The notes: a model not told the origin generated them from the letters alone. 64,000 bases of DNA from Paenarthrobacter nicotinovorans (GCF_021919345.1 NZ_CP089293.1:4154001-4218000), one strand, 5' to 3'. Shown: positions 7,267-16,547, counted from the stretch's first letter. Made by a program: numbers and translations.

Positions 7267-8487
7267 CTAGACTCCTTCTGAAACTCCGGCAGTTACGTTT
7301 TCCAGCACCACGGCCAGGCCTTGACCGACGCCGATGCAGATCGCCGCGACGCCCCAGCGCTGACCGGAAGCCTGCAAGGACCGGGCCAGCGTGCCGAGGA
7401 TGCGGGTACCGGAGGCACCGAGCGGGTGGCCCATCGCGATCGCACCGCCGTGGCGGTTCACGATTCCGGGGTCGATTCCCCACGCGTCAACGCACGCCAG
7501 CGATTGCGCGGCGAACGCTTCGTTAAGTTCGACGGCGCCCACCTGGTCCCAGCCGATGCCCGCCTTCGCCAGGGCCTTGTTCGCGGCCTCCACCGGGGCG
7601 AACCCGAAGAACTGGGGATCGTTGCCATGCGCGCCACGGCCGGCAATACGGGCCAAGGGATCCAAACCAAGAATCCCCGCAGCGGCTTCCGAACCGATCC
7701 ACGCAGCCGAAGCACCATCGGACAAAGGTGAGGCGTTCCCGGCGGTGACCGTACCGCCGTCGGGCCCGTCAGACTCAGGGCGGAACACGGTCTTCAAACC
7801 CGCGAGCTTCTCAGCGGAAGAACCGGCACGGATGCCCTCGTCCCGGACGAGATCAGTGCCCGGAACCGCCGTGACCAAAGAATCGTAGAAGCCTTCGTTC
7901 CACGCGGCGTCGGCCAGGTTGTGCGAGTCCGCCGCAAAAGCGTCCTGCCGTTCCCGGGTGATCCCGTACTTCTCGCGCAGTCGTTCGGTGGCTTCGCCCA
8001 GGGAGATGGTCCAGTCCTTGTTCATGGCCGGGTTCACCAAACGCCAACCAAGCGTGGTGGATGCCAGGGTCATGTCACCGGCCGGGTAGGGCTTGGACGT
8101 CTTGGGCAGCACCCACGGCGCACGGGACATGGACTCGGCACCGCCCACCAGCATGAGGTCGGCGTCGCCGGCGTTGATCTGGCGCGAAGCAATGATGGCC
8201 GCGTCCAGGGACGAGCCACACAAACGGTTGACCGTAGTGCCCGGAATGGACACGGGCAGGCCGGCCAACAGGGTGGCCATGCGGGCCACGTTGCGGTTTT
8301 CCTCGCCTGCACCGTTGGCGTTGCCGAACACGACCTCGTCGATCCGCTCAACATCCAGCCCGGGTGCCCGCTTCACGGACTCGCGGACCACGTGCGCGGC
8401 AAGGTCATCGGGACGGACAGCGGCAAGGCCGGAGCCGAACTTGCCAAAGGGCGTGCGCACGGCGTCGTACACAAAAGCCTGGTTCAT
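7267..8487 (-). CDS. pcaF: 3-oxoadipyl-CoA thiolase
   Basis: A 406-residue thiolase carrying out the last step of the beta-ketoadipate pathway: 3-oxoadipyl-CoA plus CoA gives succinyl-CoA and acetyl-CoA. The active-site cysteine is Cys90 in NRLCGSSLDAA. The C-terminal catalytic His and Cys are in GGAIAMGHPLGASGTR and AAICIGVGQG. The length matches the family (about 400). The frame is open further upstream, but the ATG at 8487 follows GAAGGAAAC and gives the standard MNQAFVYDAVRTP. It lies 43 bases after pcaC and 4 bases before pcaI. Confidence 0.95.
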   Translation of the reverse strand: MNQAFVYDAVRTPFGKFGSGLAAVRPDDLAAHVVRESVKRAPGLDVERIDEVVFGNANGAGEENRNVARMATLLAGLPVSIPGTTVNRLCGSSLDAAIIASRQINAGDADLMLVGGAESMSRAPWVLPKTSKPYPAGDMTLASTTLGWRLVNPAMNKDWTISLGEATERLREKYGITRERQDAFAADSHNLADAAWNEGFYDSLVTAVPGTDLVRDEGIRAGSSAEKLAGLKTVFRPESDGPDGGTVTAGNASPLSDGASAAWIGSEAAAGILGLDPLARIAGRGAHGNDPQFFGFAPVEAANKALAKAGIGWDQVGAVELNEAFAAQSLACVDAWGIDPGIVNRHGGAIAMGHPLGASGTRILGTLARSLQASGQRWGVAAICIGVGQGLAVVLENVTAGVSEGV

Positions 8488-8530
8488 GGTGTTTCCTTCG
8501 TTTCTGCCTGACCAACCAGGGGACCTGGGG

Positions 8531-8983
8531 TCAGTTGGGTTCGGTGGCGTCGATTTCGGCGAATACTTTTTGGGCCGTCTTGAAGGCCGAGTTGGCCGAC
8601 GGCACACTGCAATAAATGGCGGTCTGCAGCAGAATTTCCTTGATTTCGTCCCTGCTCAGGCCGTTGTTGAGGGCTGCCCGGACGTGCATGGCCAGCTCTT
8701 CCCAGTGACCGTGCGCCACCAGCGCCGTGAGGGTGACCGCGGAACGCATTTGCCGGCTCAGGCCAGGCCGCGTCCAGATGCCACCCCAGGCGATCCTGGT
8801 GATCATGTCCTGGTAGTCCTCGGTGAAGGAATCCTTGCCGGCATTCGCCCGGTCCACGTGCGCGTCGCCGAGCACTTCGCGGCGGACCACCATGCCGGCG
8901 TCGTAGATATCCTGCGCGGTGGCGTCCGCCTGTACGGCACCATTGCGTGCCGCGTCGTTGCTTTCGGAAGCTGTAGAGCTCAT
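8531..8983 (-). CDS. pcaC: 4-carboxymuconolactone decarboxylase
   Basis: A 150-residue protein of the CMD/AhpD fold that decarboxylates 4-carboxymuconolactone to 3-oxoadipate enol-lactone. Family features are VRREVLGDAHVDRAN, the FTEDYQDMITRIAWGGIW segment and SRQMRSAVTLTALVAHGHWEELAMHVRAALNN, of which the SAVT/HGHWEEL and LLQTAIYCSVPS parts carry the expected active-site and fold residues. Its ATG overlaps the stop of pcaD by four bases (ATGA). In many actinobacteria this enzyme is fused to PcaD as PcaL; here the two remain separate reading frames. Confidence 0.94.
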   Translation of the reverse strand: MSSTASESNDAARNGAVQADATAQDIYDAGMVVRREVLGDAHVDRANAGKDSFTEDYQDMITRIAWGGIWTRPGLSRQMRSAVTLTALVAHGHWEELAMHVRAALNNGLSRDEIKEILLQTAIYCSVPSANSAFKTAQKVFAEIDATEPN

Positions 8984-9789
8984 CGTCCGTTCTCCTTCAT
9001 GAAGGTGTGCATCAGCGATGCCACGACTTTCGGTGCCTCTGCGGGCGCGAGGTGCCCGACGCCGTCGAGCGTCACGGCCTCAGCAGTGCCGCCACCGGCG
9101 ACGATGCTGTTGACGAGCTCTTCAGCCATCGACGGCGGTGCGACCTGGTCCTCTTCACCGGCAATCACCTGCGTGGGGACGGTGATGCTGCCGAGCTGAT
9201 CGCGGACGTCCAAGCGGGCCAGGGCTTCGCAGCAGAACGAATAGCTGAACCTGTCGGCGTCGCGGAGTGCGTGCAGCAGGCGGCTGCTGATCTCCGGCTG
9301 GCGATCCATGAATCCGTGGCCGAACCAGCGCTCAGCGGAACCCTGGATCATCACCGGAGTACCCAGGGAGCGCACGGTTTCCGCACGGTCCAGCCAGCCC
9401 TCCGGAGTGCCGAGCTTCGGCCCGGAGCACTGGACGGACAAGCTGCGGAGGCGGTCGCCGTGCTTGATGCCGAGCTGCAGGCCGGTGGCTCCGCCCAGGG
9501 AGACACCCGCGTAGTGGAACGTCGCAGCCGTGTTTCCGGTGACAGAGTCCACAAGGTCGACGACGGCGTCCGCCAGGTCCGCGACGTGGAAACCTTCGGC
9601 GGCGGCCGGCGAGATGCCGTGGCCGGGCAGGTCCCAGCCGATGACGTCGTATTCGTCGCCCAGGAGCGCGGCGGTTTCGGACCACAGAACGGTGGAGGTA
9701 CCCAGCGACGGGCCGACCACCAGGAGCGGTTTCGCTCCGAGTTCACGCTTCGGGGACAGCAACACGGCCTTGATGGTTGGCTTAGCCAC
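8980..9789 (-). CDS. pcaD: 3-oxoadipate enol-lactonase
   Basis: A 269-residue alpha/beta hydrolase that opens 3-oxoadipate enol-lactone to 3-oxoadipate. It shows GPSLGTSTVLW (oxyanion region), WDLPGHGISP, the nucleophile elbow AGVSLGGATGLQLG, the acid in VIAGEEDQVAP and the catalytic His in GVGHLAPAEAP. The GTG at 9789 is chosen as start because it overlaps the pcaB stop (GTGGCTAA), as expected for translational coupling. The open frame continues further upstream only as a shadow of pcaB. It ends in a four-base overlap with pcaC. Confidence 0.93.
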   Translation of the reverse strand: MAKPTIKAVLLSPKRELGAKPLLVVGPSLGTSTVLWSETAALLGDEYDVIGWDLPGHGISPAAAEGFHVADLADAVVDLVDSVTGNTAATFHYAGVSLGGATGLQLGIKHGDRLRSLSVQCSGPKLGTPEGWLDRAETVRSLGTPVMIQGSAERWFGHGFMDRQPEISSRLLHALRDADRFSYSFCCEALARLDVRDQLGSITVPTQVIAGEEDQVAPPSMAEELVNSIVAGGGTAEAVTLDGVGHLAPAEAPKVVASLMHTFMKENGR

Positions 9790-11203
9790 GAGGGGCTCCT
9801 TTCGCAGGGGATCCGGTGAAGCCGGGGTAGGCGGCGAGGATCCGACGGCTGATCTCCTGTGCCTCGCCCAGGTAGCTTGCCGGATCCAGCAGTGCCTCAA
9901 GCCCGGCGTCGGAGAGCTTGTTGGATGGAACGGTTTCACGGAGGAGCTTGCGGTACGTGTCCCCCTGTTCGGTTGCCGGAGCAGCAAGGGTCCGGTCGAC
10001 GACGGCCTGCAGCTTCTGCTTTCCGTCCTCGCCCAGCAGAGGGGCGACGGCGGCCGACACACCTTCGCTGAGGAGCAGCGGGCCCGACAACTGCAGGTTC
10101 CTGCGCATCGCTTCCGGGAAGACACGGAGACCCTCGGTGAGTTCGCGGAGGTGGGAAGCAGCGCCCATCGCCAGGCCCAGCAGGCGACGCAGCGCCGGCC
10201 ATTCGCTGTGCCAGGCGCCGTCGGGGCGTTCGTCATTGAAAGTGGCCGCGGCCAGGTGCAGCTGAGATGCGAGGCCGGGAGCCTGCAACGCTGCGCTGCG
10301 GATGAGCACGGAGAGCACCGGATTCTGCTTCTGCGGCATGGCCGAAGAGACACCGCGGCCGGCAGCCAGGGGCTCGCCAAGTTCGGCAACCTCCGGACGG
10401 CTCAGGAACAACAGGTCCGCTGCGATCTTCCCGAAGGAATCGACCAGTGCCGCAAGCCCGTCACCGAGGGCCGTCACCACCAGGCGGTTGGTGTGCCAGG
10501 GAGCCGCCGCCGGGGCCAACCCCAGCGCAGCCGCCCACGAATCGGACAGTGTAAAGGGCGTTGAACCGGAGCCCGCGGCCAGCCTGGTCCCGGAGGCCAA
10601 GGTTCCGCCGGCCCCGCCGAACTGTACGGGCAACTCCAACGACTCCAGGCGCGCAGCCGCAGCGGCCACGCCCTGGAACCACTGCGCAGCCCTGAGCCCG
10701 AACGAGTACGGAAGCGCATGCTGCGTCAGGCTCCTGCCCACGCACAGCGTTTCCGCATGCTGTTCCGCCAAGGTGGCGAGCGCCGTCGTCGTGCCCTTGA
10801 CTTCGGCCAGGAGCGCCGCGATGGTCCTGCGGGCGAGCAGCATGAGGGCGGAGTCGAGGACGTCCTGGCTGGTGAGCGAGGCGTGGACCGCCTTGCCCGC
10901 ACCGATGCCGGCGGTGTCCAGCCCGCGGACCCGGGCGCGGAGGTCGCCGAGCAGCGGAATCACCGGGTTGCCTCCGCCTTGGGCCCGTTCAGCGATATCC
11001 GCGACGTCGTAGGACGCGGGGTTGGCGGCTTCGGCCACCACAGCGGCGGATCCCGCCGGGGCAAGCCCGGCTTCCTCGAGGACAGCCGCCCAGGCAGCTT
11101 CGACGTCGAGGATTGCCGCGATCACGGCACGGTCGCCCGTCAGCGCGGCCACGGAGGGCGACGCCGAGACGGGGCTGAGGAGGCCGAAGTCGCCGTCGAT
11201 CAT
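9782..11203 (-). CDS. pcaB: 3-carboxy-cis,cis-muconate cycloisomerase
   Basis: A 473-residue member of the fumarase/aspartase superfamily that lactonises 3-carboxymuconate to 4-carboxymuconolactone. The three conserved regions are visible: VHASLTSQDVLDSALML, GRSLTQHALPYSFGLRAAQW, and the signature GVSSAMPQKQNPVLS (the flexible SS loop). Its ATG overlaps the pcaG stop by four bases, and its end overlaps the pcaD start by eight. The length is slightly above the usual 450 because of an Ala-rich C-terminal extension. Confidence 0.95.
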   Translation of the reverse strand: MIDGDFGLLSPVSASPSVAALTGDRAVIAAILDVEAAWAAVLEEAGLAPAGSAAVVAEAANPASYDVADIAERAQGGGNPVIPLLGDLRARVRGLDTAGIGAGKAVHASLTSQDVLDSALMLLARRTIAALLAEVKGTTTALATLAEQHAETLCVGRSLTQHALPYSFGLRAAQWFQGVAAAAARLESLELPVQFGGAGGTLASGTRLAAGSGSTPFTLSDSWAAALGLAPAAAPWHTNRLVVTALGDGLAALVDSFGKIAADLLFLSRPEVAELGEPLAAGRGVSSAMPQKQNPVLSVLIRSAALQAPGLASQLHLAAATFNDERPDGAWHSEWPALRRLLGLAMGAASHLRELTEGLRVFPEAMRRNLQLSGPLLLSEGVSAAVAPLLGEDGKQKLQAVVDRTLAAPATEQGDTYRKLLRETVPSNKLSDAGLEALLDPASYLGEAQEISRRILAAYPGFTGSPAKGAPRG

Positions 11204-11820
11204 GCCAGGTTTTCCCTTGCCGGCGAGTCCCCGCTGTTGCCGACGCTGTTGTCGAGCGAACCGTCTTGCTGGAAGTCCAGGAACACGGTCTCGTCGCCAC
11301 CCTGCAGGCGGATGTCCCAGGTGAGGCCACCGTCGGGGTCGCGACGGGCGATGAGCGTCTTGCGGCGTTCCGGATCCAGGGAGCTCAGCAAGGGATCATT
11401 GGCCAGTGCTTCCTCGTTTTCCGGCAGGTACACGCGGGTGAAGAGGCGGTTCATGAGGCCGCGGGCGAAAACGGCCACCGAGATGAACGCTGCCGCTCCG
11501 GGCTTGGTGGGACCCGGGTTGACCGTGGTGAACGTGTACACGCCGGAGTTGCCCACGGAGCCCCGGCCCCAGCCGGTGAACGTGTAGCCGTCACGGACCA
11601 GGGAGCCGGTGCGCTGGACGATGTTGCCTTCGGTATCCGGCTGCCAGATCTCAAGGATGGCGTCCGGGATGGGGTTGCCCGCGCCGTCGTACACCGTGCC
11701 TTGAAGGCGGATGCTGCCGGGGCTGCCCGGGGCCAGGAGCTCGTTGTCCTTGGTGAAGGGGAGGGCGTAGCCGTAGAAGGGGCCCACGGTCTGGCCCGGT
11801 GTGGGTGTCAGCTTGCTCAT
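11200..11820 (-). CDS. pcaG: Protocatechuate 3,4-dioxygenase alpha subunit
   Basis: A 206-residue intradiol dioxygenase alpha chain. It begins with PTPGQTVGPFYGYALPF, followed by GTVYDGAGNPIPDAILEIWQPD and GVYTFTTVNPG, then RLFTRVYLPENEEA. Like other alpha chains it lacks the iron-ligand set carried by the beta chain. With PcaH it forms the non-haem Fe(III) enzyme that cleaves protocatechuate between the two hydroxyls. It begins 4 bases after the pcaH stop and its own stop overlaps pcaB. Confidence 0.95.
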   Translation of the reverse strand: MSKLTPTPGQTVGPFYGYALPFTKDNELLAPGSPGSIRLQGTVYDGAGNPIPDAILEIWQPDTEGNIVQRTGSLVRDGYTFTGWGRGSVGNSGVYTFTTVNPGPTKPGAAAFISVAVFARGLMNRLFTRVYLPENEEALANDPLLSSLDPERRKTLIARRDPDGGLTWDIRLQGGDETVFLDFQQDGSLDNSVGNSGDSPARENLA

Positions 11821-11824
11821 GTGC

Positions 11825-12694
11825 TTACTCCTCGTCCCCGGCGTCGCCGTATGCTTCGTTTTCCGTCCAGGTCCGCTTGGAACCGGTCAGGATGATGTCC
11901 CACTTGTAGCCGAGGGCCCACTCGGGGCTGGTCAGCTCGTGGTCGTACTGTGCCACCAGGCGGTCGCGGGCGTCCTGGTCCACGATCGATTGGTAGATGG
12001 GGTCCAACGGGAACAACTGGTCACCCGGGAAGTACATCTGGGTGACGATGCGCTGCGTGAACTCCGAGCCGAACATGGAGAAGTGGATGTGCGCCGGACG
12101 CCAGGCATTCAGGTGGTTCTTCCACGGGTAGGCGCCGGGTTTGATGGTGGTGAAGGAGTACGAGCCGTCGGCGCCGGTAATGCAGCGTCCGACGCCGGTG
12201 AAGTTCGGGTCGAGCGGTGCGGGGTGCTGGTCGCGCTTGTGGATGTAGCGGCCCGATGCGTTGGCCTGCCAGATCTCCACGAGCTGGCCGGCCACCGGGC
12301 GGCCGTCGCCGTCCAGCACGCGGCCGGCGACGATGATGCGCTCACCCTGCGGCTCGCCGTTGTGCTGGATGGTCAGGTCCGATTCCAGTGCGTGCACGTC
12401 CTGGTGTCCGAAGGCCGGCGAGTAGAGCTCGATGGTCTCCGGGTCCGCGTGGTGCAGGCTCTTGGTGGGGTGGCGCAGGATGCTGCTGCGGTAGGGCGCA
12501 TAGTCCAGCCGCGGCATGGTTTCAGGTCCTTTGCCGTCCTTCAGTGCCTGGGCGTAACGATCCCCGATGGCCTTGATCTCAGCGCTGAGGTCCGCCTGCG
12601 TCTCAACCTTCCTGGCATCGTGCGCGGCATGCGGCTCTGCTGGCGGCACGAGTTCCTCGGATTCTAGAGCTTGTGCAGTGTTGTCTTGCGGCAC
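11825..12694 (-). CDS. pcaH: Protocatechuate 3,4-dioxygenase beta subunit
   Basis: A 289-residue intradiol dioxygenase beta chain that holds the catalytic Fe(III). The expected ligands are visible as Tyr150 in ASGRYIHKRDQ, Tyr189 in GAYPWKNHLN, and His202 and His204 in RPAHIHFSMFG. The N-terminal 60 residues are longer and more charged than in proteobacterial versions, which is common in actinobacteria. The gene lies 41 bases downstream of quiC and heads the pcaHGBDCFIJ series. A GAAAGGAGCC ribosome-binding site precedes the ATG at 12694. Confidence 0.96.
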   Translation of the reverse strand: MPQDNTAQALESEELVPPAEPHAAHDARKVETQADLSAEIKAIGDRYAQALKDGKGPETMPRLDYAPYRSSILRHPTKSLHHADPETIELYSPAFGHQDVHALESDLTIQHNGEPQGERIIVAGRVLDGDGRPVAGQLVEIWQANASGRYIHKRDQHPAPLDPNFTGVGRCITGADGSYSFTTIKPGAYPWKNHLNAWRPAHIHFSMFGSEFTQRIVTQMYFPGDQLFPLDPIYQSIVDQDARDRLVAQYDHELTSPEWALGYKWDIILTGSKRTWTENEAYGDAGDEE

Positions 12695-12735
12695 AACCGG
12701 CTCCTTTCTATGGATTCTTTGTGAGGTTCGGGCAG

Positions 12736-14607
12736 CTATGCCCGGTGAAGTGAGTCGTATTGGACGGCATGGCGGACTGGGGCATTCGGGGCTCCGTAGC
12801 CGTTGTAGCTGCCACGGCGCTCCACCATTTCAAAAAACACACTGCCTACTGTGGCCGTGTAGAAGTGGAGGAATTCGCCGTTGGCGTCCCGGTCATACAG
12901 GAGGTTGAGCTCCTGGAGGGTGGCCAGGAAGCCCGGTTCAAGATCGAACCGTGCGTCCAGGTCCTCGTAATAGTTGGCCGGAATCTGCAGGAACTCAAGG
13001 CCGCGGTCCCGGGCGGACCGCGCCGTGGCTACGAGGTCGTCCACGGCGAAGGCGATGTGTTCCTGGTACGTTTTGCGGGCGTTCTGCGCTTGCTGGGCCG
13101 GCGCCAGGTTCAGCACCAGCCGCACCGCGCCGGTGCTGGTTTCCATGACCTGCGAGCGCACCAGGCCGCTGGGGCTCGGGACCTCTGCGAACGGCAGCGG
13201 TTCCAGGGCCAATGCGCTGGTGTAGAAGAGGACGGCTTCGTCAAAGTGCTGCCACGGCTGGGCGAGGTTCACGTGGTCAATGACCGCGTTCTGCCCGCTG
13301 GGAACGTGTTCCAGGCCTTCGCCGAACTCGTGCGTCCAGGCTGCGGTTCCGTCAGGGCTGCCTTGGCACAGGAAGATCTCGGTGGAGTCCGGGGCGGAGA
13401 TGCCTTGGAAAACTTCCTCGTCGGCCTGGACCTTGCGCGCCACTACGGGCGCCTTGAGTTGCTGGGCGCGAGCGGAGGCAATCACTGGAGAGTCGACGTC
13501 GAACCCCAGGGCCGCGATGGCCGGTTCCGAGTGCGAGGCCGCTTGCTCGTTGATGATGACGCGTGCCTGGCCCATGGTCCAGAGCTGGACGTCCTTGGTG
13601 CGGTGGCGTCCCTCGAATCCGAAGCCGAGCTGCCCCAGGAGCTTCTCGAGCTGCGCGGTGTCGTCGGCTTTGACCTCGGCGAAGTTGAAGCCGGCTGGTT
13701 CGTTGACCTTGGGCAGCGTGGCAAGTTCCATGGGATAACGACGGCGGGACGAGGCTGCTGCTTCCGTTCCGGCTTCCGCGGAGGTGCCGGCCAGCCACTT
13801 TGCGCTCTGTTCTTCCAGCCAGATGAGTGAACGCATGGCATCCACTGCGGTCCGTTCCACGTCCGACTGGCGGAAGACGTCATTGAAGACCTCAAGCGAT
13901 ACCGGCCCGGTGTAGCCCGCACGGACGACGTGGCCCATGAACTTGGCGAGCTCGAACTGTCCCTCCCCGGGGAAGACCCGGTAGTGGCGGCTCCAGGAGA
14001 GCACGTCCATGGAGAGCTTGGGGGCGTCGGCAACCTGCACGAAGAAGATCTTCTCCGCGTTGATGTCCTCGATCGGGGCGGTGTCCCAGTCGCGGGAAAG
14101 GATATGGAAGGAGTCCAGGCAGGTGCCGAGGTTCGGGTGGTCCACCATTTCCACCAGGCGGTAGGCGTGCTCGTAGTCGTTGACGTACTTGCCCCAGGCC
14201 AAGGCCTCGTAGGCAACCTTGACCCCGTGGTCTCCTGCCAGTCCGGCGAGCGCTGCCAGCTGTTCGGCCCGCAGCTGGTCGTCATCGATGGTGGCCGTGG
14301 CCACGTTGGAGCAGACCAGGATGGTGTCCATGCCCAGGCGCGACATGAGCTTGAACTTGGCCTCGGCCCGCTTGAGGTTGGCCTTCAGCAGGGCCGGAGT
14401 GACGCCGTCGAAATCCCGGAACGGCTGGTAGAGATCCAGGCCCAGGCCGAGGTCGGCGGCCATCTTCCGGATGTCCTCGGGACTCAGCGGGGACGTGACG
14501 AGGTCCTGCTCGAAGATCTCGATGCCGTCGAAGCCCGCGATGGCGCAGGCCTGCATCTTTTCCTTCAAGGTGCCCGACAGGCAGACAGTGGCGATTCCGG
14601 TGCGCAT
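12736..14607 (-). CDS. quiC: 3-dehydroshikimate dehydratase, QuiC type (TIM barrel fused to HPPD-like domain)
   Basis: A 623-residue two-domain protein. Residues 1 to about 280 form a sugar-phosphate-isomerase-like TIM barrel with candidate metal ligands in VAYEALAWG, TCLDSFHIL, FFVQVADAP and VSLEVFNDVF. The remainder is a 4-hydroxyphenylpyruvate-dioxygenase-like (vicinal oxygen chelate) domain, for example NAVIDHVNLAQPW and HIAFAVDDLVATA. This architecture is that of bacterial QuiC enzymes, in which the barrel converts 3-dehydroshikimate to protocatechuate. Its ATG overlaps the last base of the shikimate dehydrogenase stop, and pcaHG follow directly, so its product feeds the next enzymes in the same transcript. 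Confidence 0.92.
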   Translation of the reverse strand: MRTGIATVCLSGTLKEKMQACAIAGFDGIEIFEQDLVTSPLSPEDIRKMAADLGLGLDLYQPFRDFDGVTPALLKANLKRAEAKFKLMSRLGMDTILVCSNVATATIDDDQLRAEQLAALAGLAGDHGVKVAYEALAWGKYVNDYEHAYRLVEMVDHPNLGTCLDSFHILSRDWDTAPIEDINAEKIFFVQVADAPKLSMDVLSWSRHYRVFPGEGQFELAKFMGHVVRAGYTGPVSLEVFNDVFRQSDVERTAVDAMRSLIWLEEQSAKWLAGTSAEAGTEAAASSRRRYPMELATLPKVNEPAGFNFAEVKADDTAQLEKLLGQLGFGFEGRHRTKDVQLWTMGQARVIINEQAASHSEPAIAALGFDVDSPVIASARAQQLKAPVVARKVQADEEVFQGISAPDSTEIFLCQGSPDGTAAWTHEFGEGLEHVPSGQNAVIDHVNLAQPWQHFDEAVLFYTSALALEPLPFAEVPSPSGLVRSQVMETSTGAVRLVLNLAPAQQAQNARKTYQEHIAFAVDDLVATARSARDRGLEFLQIPANYYEDLDARFDLEPGFLATLQELNLLYDRDANGEFLHFYTATVGSVFFEMVERRGSYNGYGAPNAPVRHAVQYDSLHRA

Positions 14608-15524
14608 CAGTGGGCCGCCTTTGCGAGGGTGCCGGCGGAGAGCGCGGTTGCGGCGTCTTCCAGGGCGATCAGCTCCAGGAAGTGCTCCCGCATGCGGTTG
14701 CGGTCGGCGTCCCGTCCGGTGAAGAGCTTGAAGGCGTCGGCCGCCTGACCGACTGCCATGCGGCCGCCGTCGAGGACTTTGCAGCCCTTGGCCCGTGCTT
14801 CGCGGACCAGTTGCGTTTCGATGGGGCGGTAGACGATGTCCGCCACCCAGTGCCGCGGCTCCACGAGTCCCAGGTCCAGCGGCAGTCCGGGGTGGGCGGC
14901 CATGCCGATCGGGGTGCAGTGCACCAGGCCGTCGGCCAGGGGCATGATCTGCGGGAGTTCGTCCGTGCTGCGCGGGGTGACGGTGGCCGCCGGGAAAAGT
15001 CCGCTGAGTTCGTCGGCACGTTCCGCGGCCCGGGCAGGATCCACGTCCACCAGGTCCAGGGTGGTGACGCCGGCCTTGAGGAGCGCGTAGGCGACGGCCG
15101 AACCGGCCCCGCCGGCGCCAAGCTGGACGACGCGGCCCAAGGTGGCGTCCGGAAGTCCATCCCTCAAGGCCGAACCGAAGCCGGAGAAGTCCGTGTTGTG
15201 TCCTATGAACCGGCCGTCTTGGATCAGGACGGTATTGACGGCACCCAGGCGCGCGGCGTCGTCGGAAATTTCATCAAGGTGCCCAAGCACCAGCTGCTTG
15301 CACGGGTGAGTGATGTTAAGGCCGTTGAAGCCCATGCGGGCGGCTGCGGTGAGGAGGTCCCCGACGGCGGCGGCCGGCAAGGCCAGCTCCAGCAGGTCGA
15401 TGGGGCGGTACAGCAAGCGAAGGCCCTGCACATCGGCTTCGCGTTCATGCATGGGCGGCGTGAGCGAGGGCATGACCCCTTCGCCAACGAGGCCCACCAG
15501 AACGGACTCGGCTCGGTTGCTCAT
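14607..15524 (-). CDS. Shikimate/quinate dehydrogenase, catabolic (QsuD-like)
   Basis: A 305-residue shikimate dehydrogenase family protein. Substrate-binding elements are MPSLTPPMHE and NITHPCKQLVLGHLDE (catalytic Lys), with the conserved Asp in GHNTDFSGFG. The dinucleotide fold follows with QLGAGGAGSAVAYALL and DLVDVDPARA; an acidic residue after the second strand is more consistent with NAD than NADP. Placement in front of quiC-pca shows a catabolic role: oxidising shikimate (and possibly quinate) to the 3-dehydro acid. No 3-dehydroquinate dehydratase is present here, so only the shikimate route is complete locally. AGGAGC lies before the ATG. Confidence 0.9.
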   Translation of the reverse strand: MSNRAESVLVGLVGEGVMPSLTPPMHEREADVQGLRLLYRPIDLLELALPAAAVGDLLTAAARMGFNGLNITHPCKQLVLGHLDEISDDAARLGAVNTVLIQDGRFIGHNTDFSGFGSALRDGLPDATLGRVVQLGAGGAGSAVAYALLKAGVTTLDLVDVDPARAAERADELSGLFPAATVTPRSTDELPQIMPLADGLVHCTPIGMAAHPGLPLDLGLVEPRHWVADIVYRPIETQLVREARAKGCKVLDGGRMAVGQAADAFKLFTGRDADRNRMREHFLELIALEDAATALSAGTLAKAAH

Positions 15525-15682
15525 CCTAAAGCTCCTTTGACTTCAGCACCGCAGCCATTGACGTTTTCTGGGGCGTCGACGGCCGGGTGTTATCCAGATT
15601 ACTACAAGTGTTCATATTCCGCACGCTTGTTCTTATCGCGAACAAATGATGTGCCGGATGCGTTGCGTCGGGCTGATTTTTG

Positions 15683-15745
15683 CGTTGCGGGGCCTGCTTT
15701 GCGCGCCCAGAGTCACGTTTAGCGCGCAGAACGGGCCTCGCAACG
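15683..15745. repeat. Single palindromic element related to the 73-bp array
   Basis: Two 24-base arms (left starting CGTTGCGGGGCCTGCTTTGC, right ending GGGCCTCGCAACG) with four transition differences and a 15-base loop. The arms match those of the tandem array at 5407-5917, so this is a solo copy of the same family. It ends 4 bases from the stop codon of the IclR gene and lies about 160 bases upstream of the shikimate dehydrogenase start. Confidence 0.85.
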
Positions 15746-15749
15746 AAGC

Positions 15750-16520
15750 TCAGCGCTGCGGCAGGCGGGCCGCGAGTTCAGCCGCAGCCTCCTGCAGGGT
15801 GGGCACATGGGCGATGAGTTCCTCCATGCTGAGTCGGAAAACCGGAACGGCAGTGGCCAGGGAAGCGAACGCGTGGCCCTGGGAGTTGAGGACCGGGACA
15901 GCGACGGCACGCATGCCGATCTCGTTTTCCTCGTCCATCACGGCGTAGCCCTGCCGGCGCACCTGTTCAATTTCCGCCCGGAACTTGTCGCGGTCGGTGA
16001 TGGAATGCTCAGTGAGCGGGTCCAGGGGAAGTTCCTCGATCAGGCGTTTTCGCTCGGGCTCATCCTCGAACGCAACCAGGGCCTTGCCCACCGACGTCGT
16101 GTGCAACGCTCCCAGATGTCCGGGGTCACTGGTGACGCGGAACGTCTTGGGCCCGTCCACCTTGTTGACCGTGAGGTGGTGGTCGCCGTCGCGGACCGAG
16201 AGGATGGTGGCCTCATGCGTACTGTCGGTGACCCGCTGCAGGACCGGCAGCGCTGTGGCAGCGAAGCCGTGATGGTTGGAGACGCGTTGCCCGAGCTGGA
16301 AGACGCGCAGGCCCAGGTGGTAGCGGCGGCCATCGGGTTCGTAGTCAACGAATCCGTCGCGGGTCAACGAGCCCAGCAGCCGGTAGGTAGTACTGAAAGG
16401 CAGTCCGGCGCTTCTGGCCAGATCCGCCGCACTTGCACCCTTCGGCTCGTTTCCCAGCAGGACCAGCAGGCCCAGGGCTTTGCCGACCATGTCGGTCTTT
16501 GTGTCCTCTTTCACACTCAT
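15750..16520 (-). CDS. IclR-family regulator of shikimate/quinate genes (inferred)
   Basis: A 256-residue IclR protein. The winged helix-turn-helix is at about residues 10-65 (GASAADLARSAGLPFSTTYR, LLGSLTRDGFVDY). The effector domain contains LGALHTTSVGKALVAFED and the C-terminal IGMRAVAVPVLNSQG. It is divergent from the MHS transporter and immediately upstream of the dehydrogenase-quiC-pca genes, so it most likely senses shikimate, quinate or protocatechuate and controls both. The nearly perfect palindrome at 16529-16547, 9 bases from its own start, would allow autoregulation. This regulatory role is inferred from position. Confidence 0.85.
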   Translation of the reverse strand: MSVKEDTKTDMVGKALGLLVLLGNEPKGASAADLARSAGLPFSTTYRLLGSLTRDGFVDYEPDGRRYHLGLRVFQLGQRVSNHHGFAATALPVLQRVTDSTHEATILSVRDGDHHLTVNKVDGPKTFRVTSDPGHLGALHTTSVGKALVAFEDEPERKRLIEELPLDPLTEHSITDRDKFRAEIEQVRRQGYAVMDEENEIGMRAVAVPVLNSQGHAFASLATAVPVFRLSMEELIAHVPTLQEAAAELAARLPQR

Positions 16521-16528
16521 AACCCGAT

Positions 16529-16547
16529 GCTCTCACATAGTGAGAGC
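16529..16547. promoter_or_regulatory. Perfect palindrome, candidate IclR operator
   Basis: GCTCTCAC-ATA-GTGAGAGC, with perfect 8-base arms, in the 205-base gap between the divergent IclR and MHS transporter genes. A second half-site GCTCTCAC recurs at 16621-16628, and a TTGACA box lies at 16573-16578. The layout fits a regulator binding between the two divergent promoters. Confidence 0.6.
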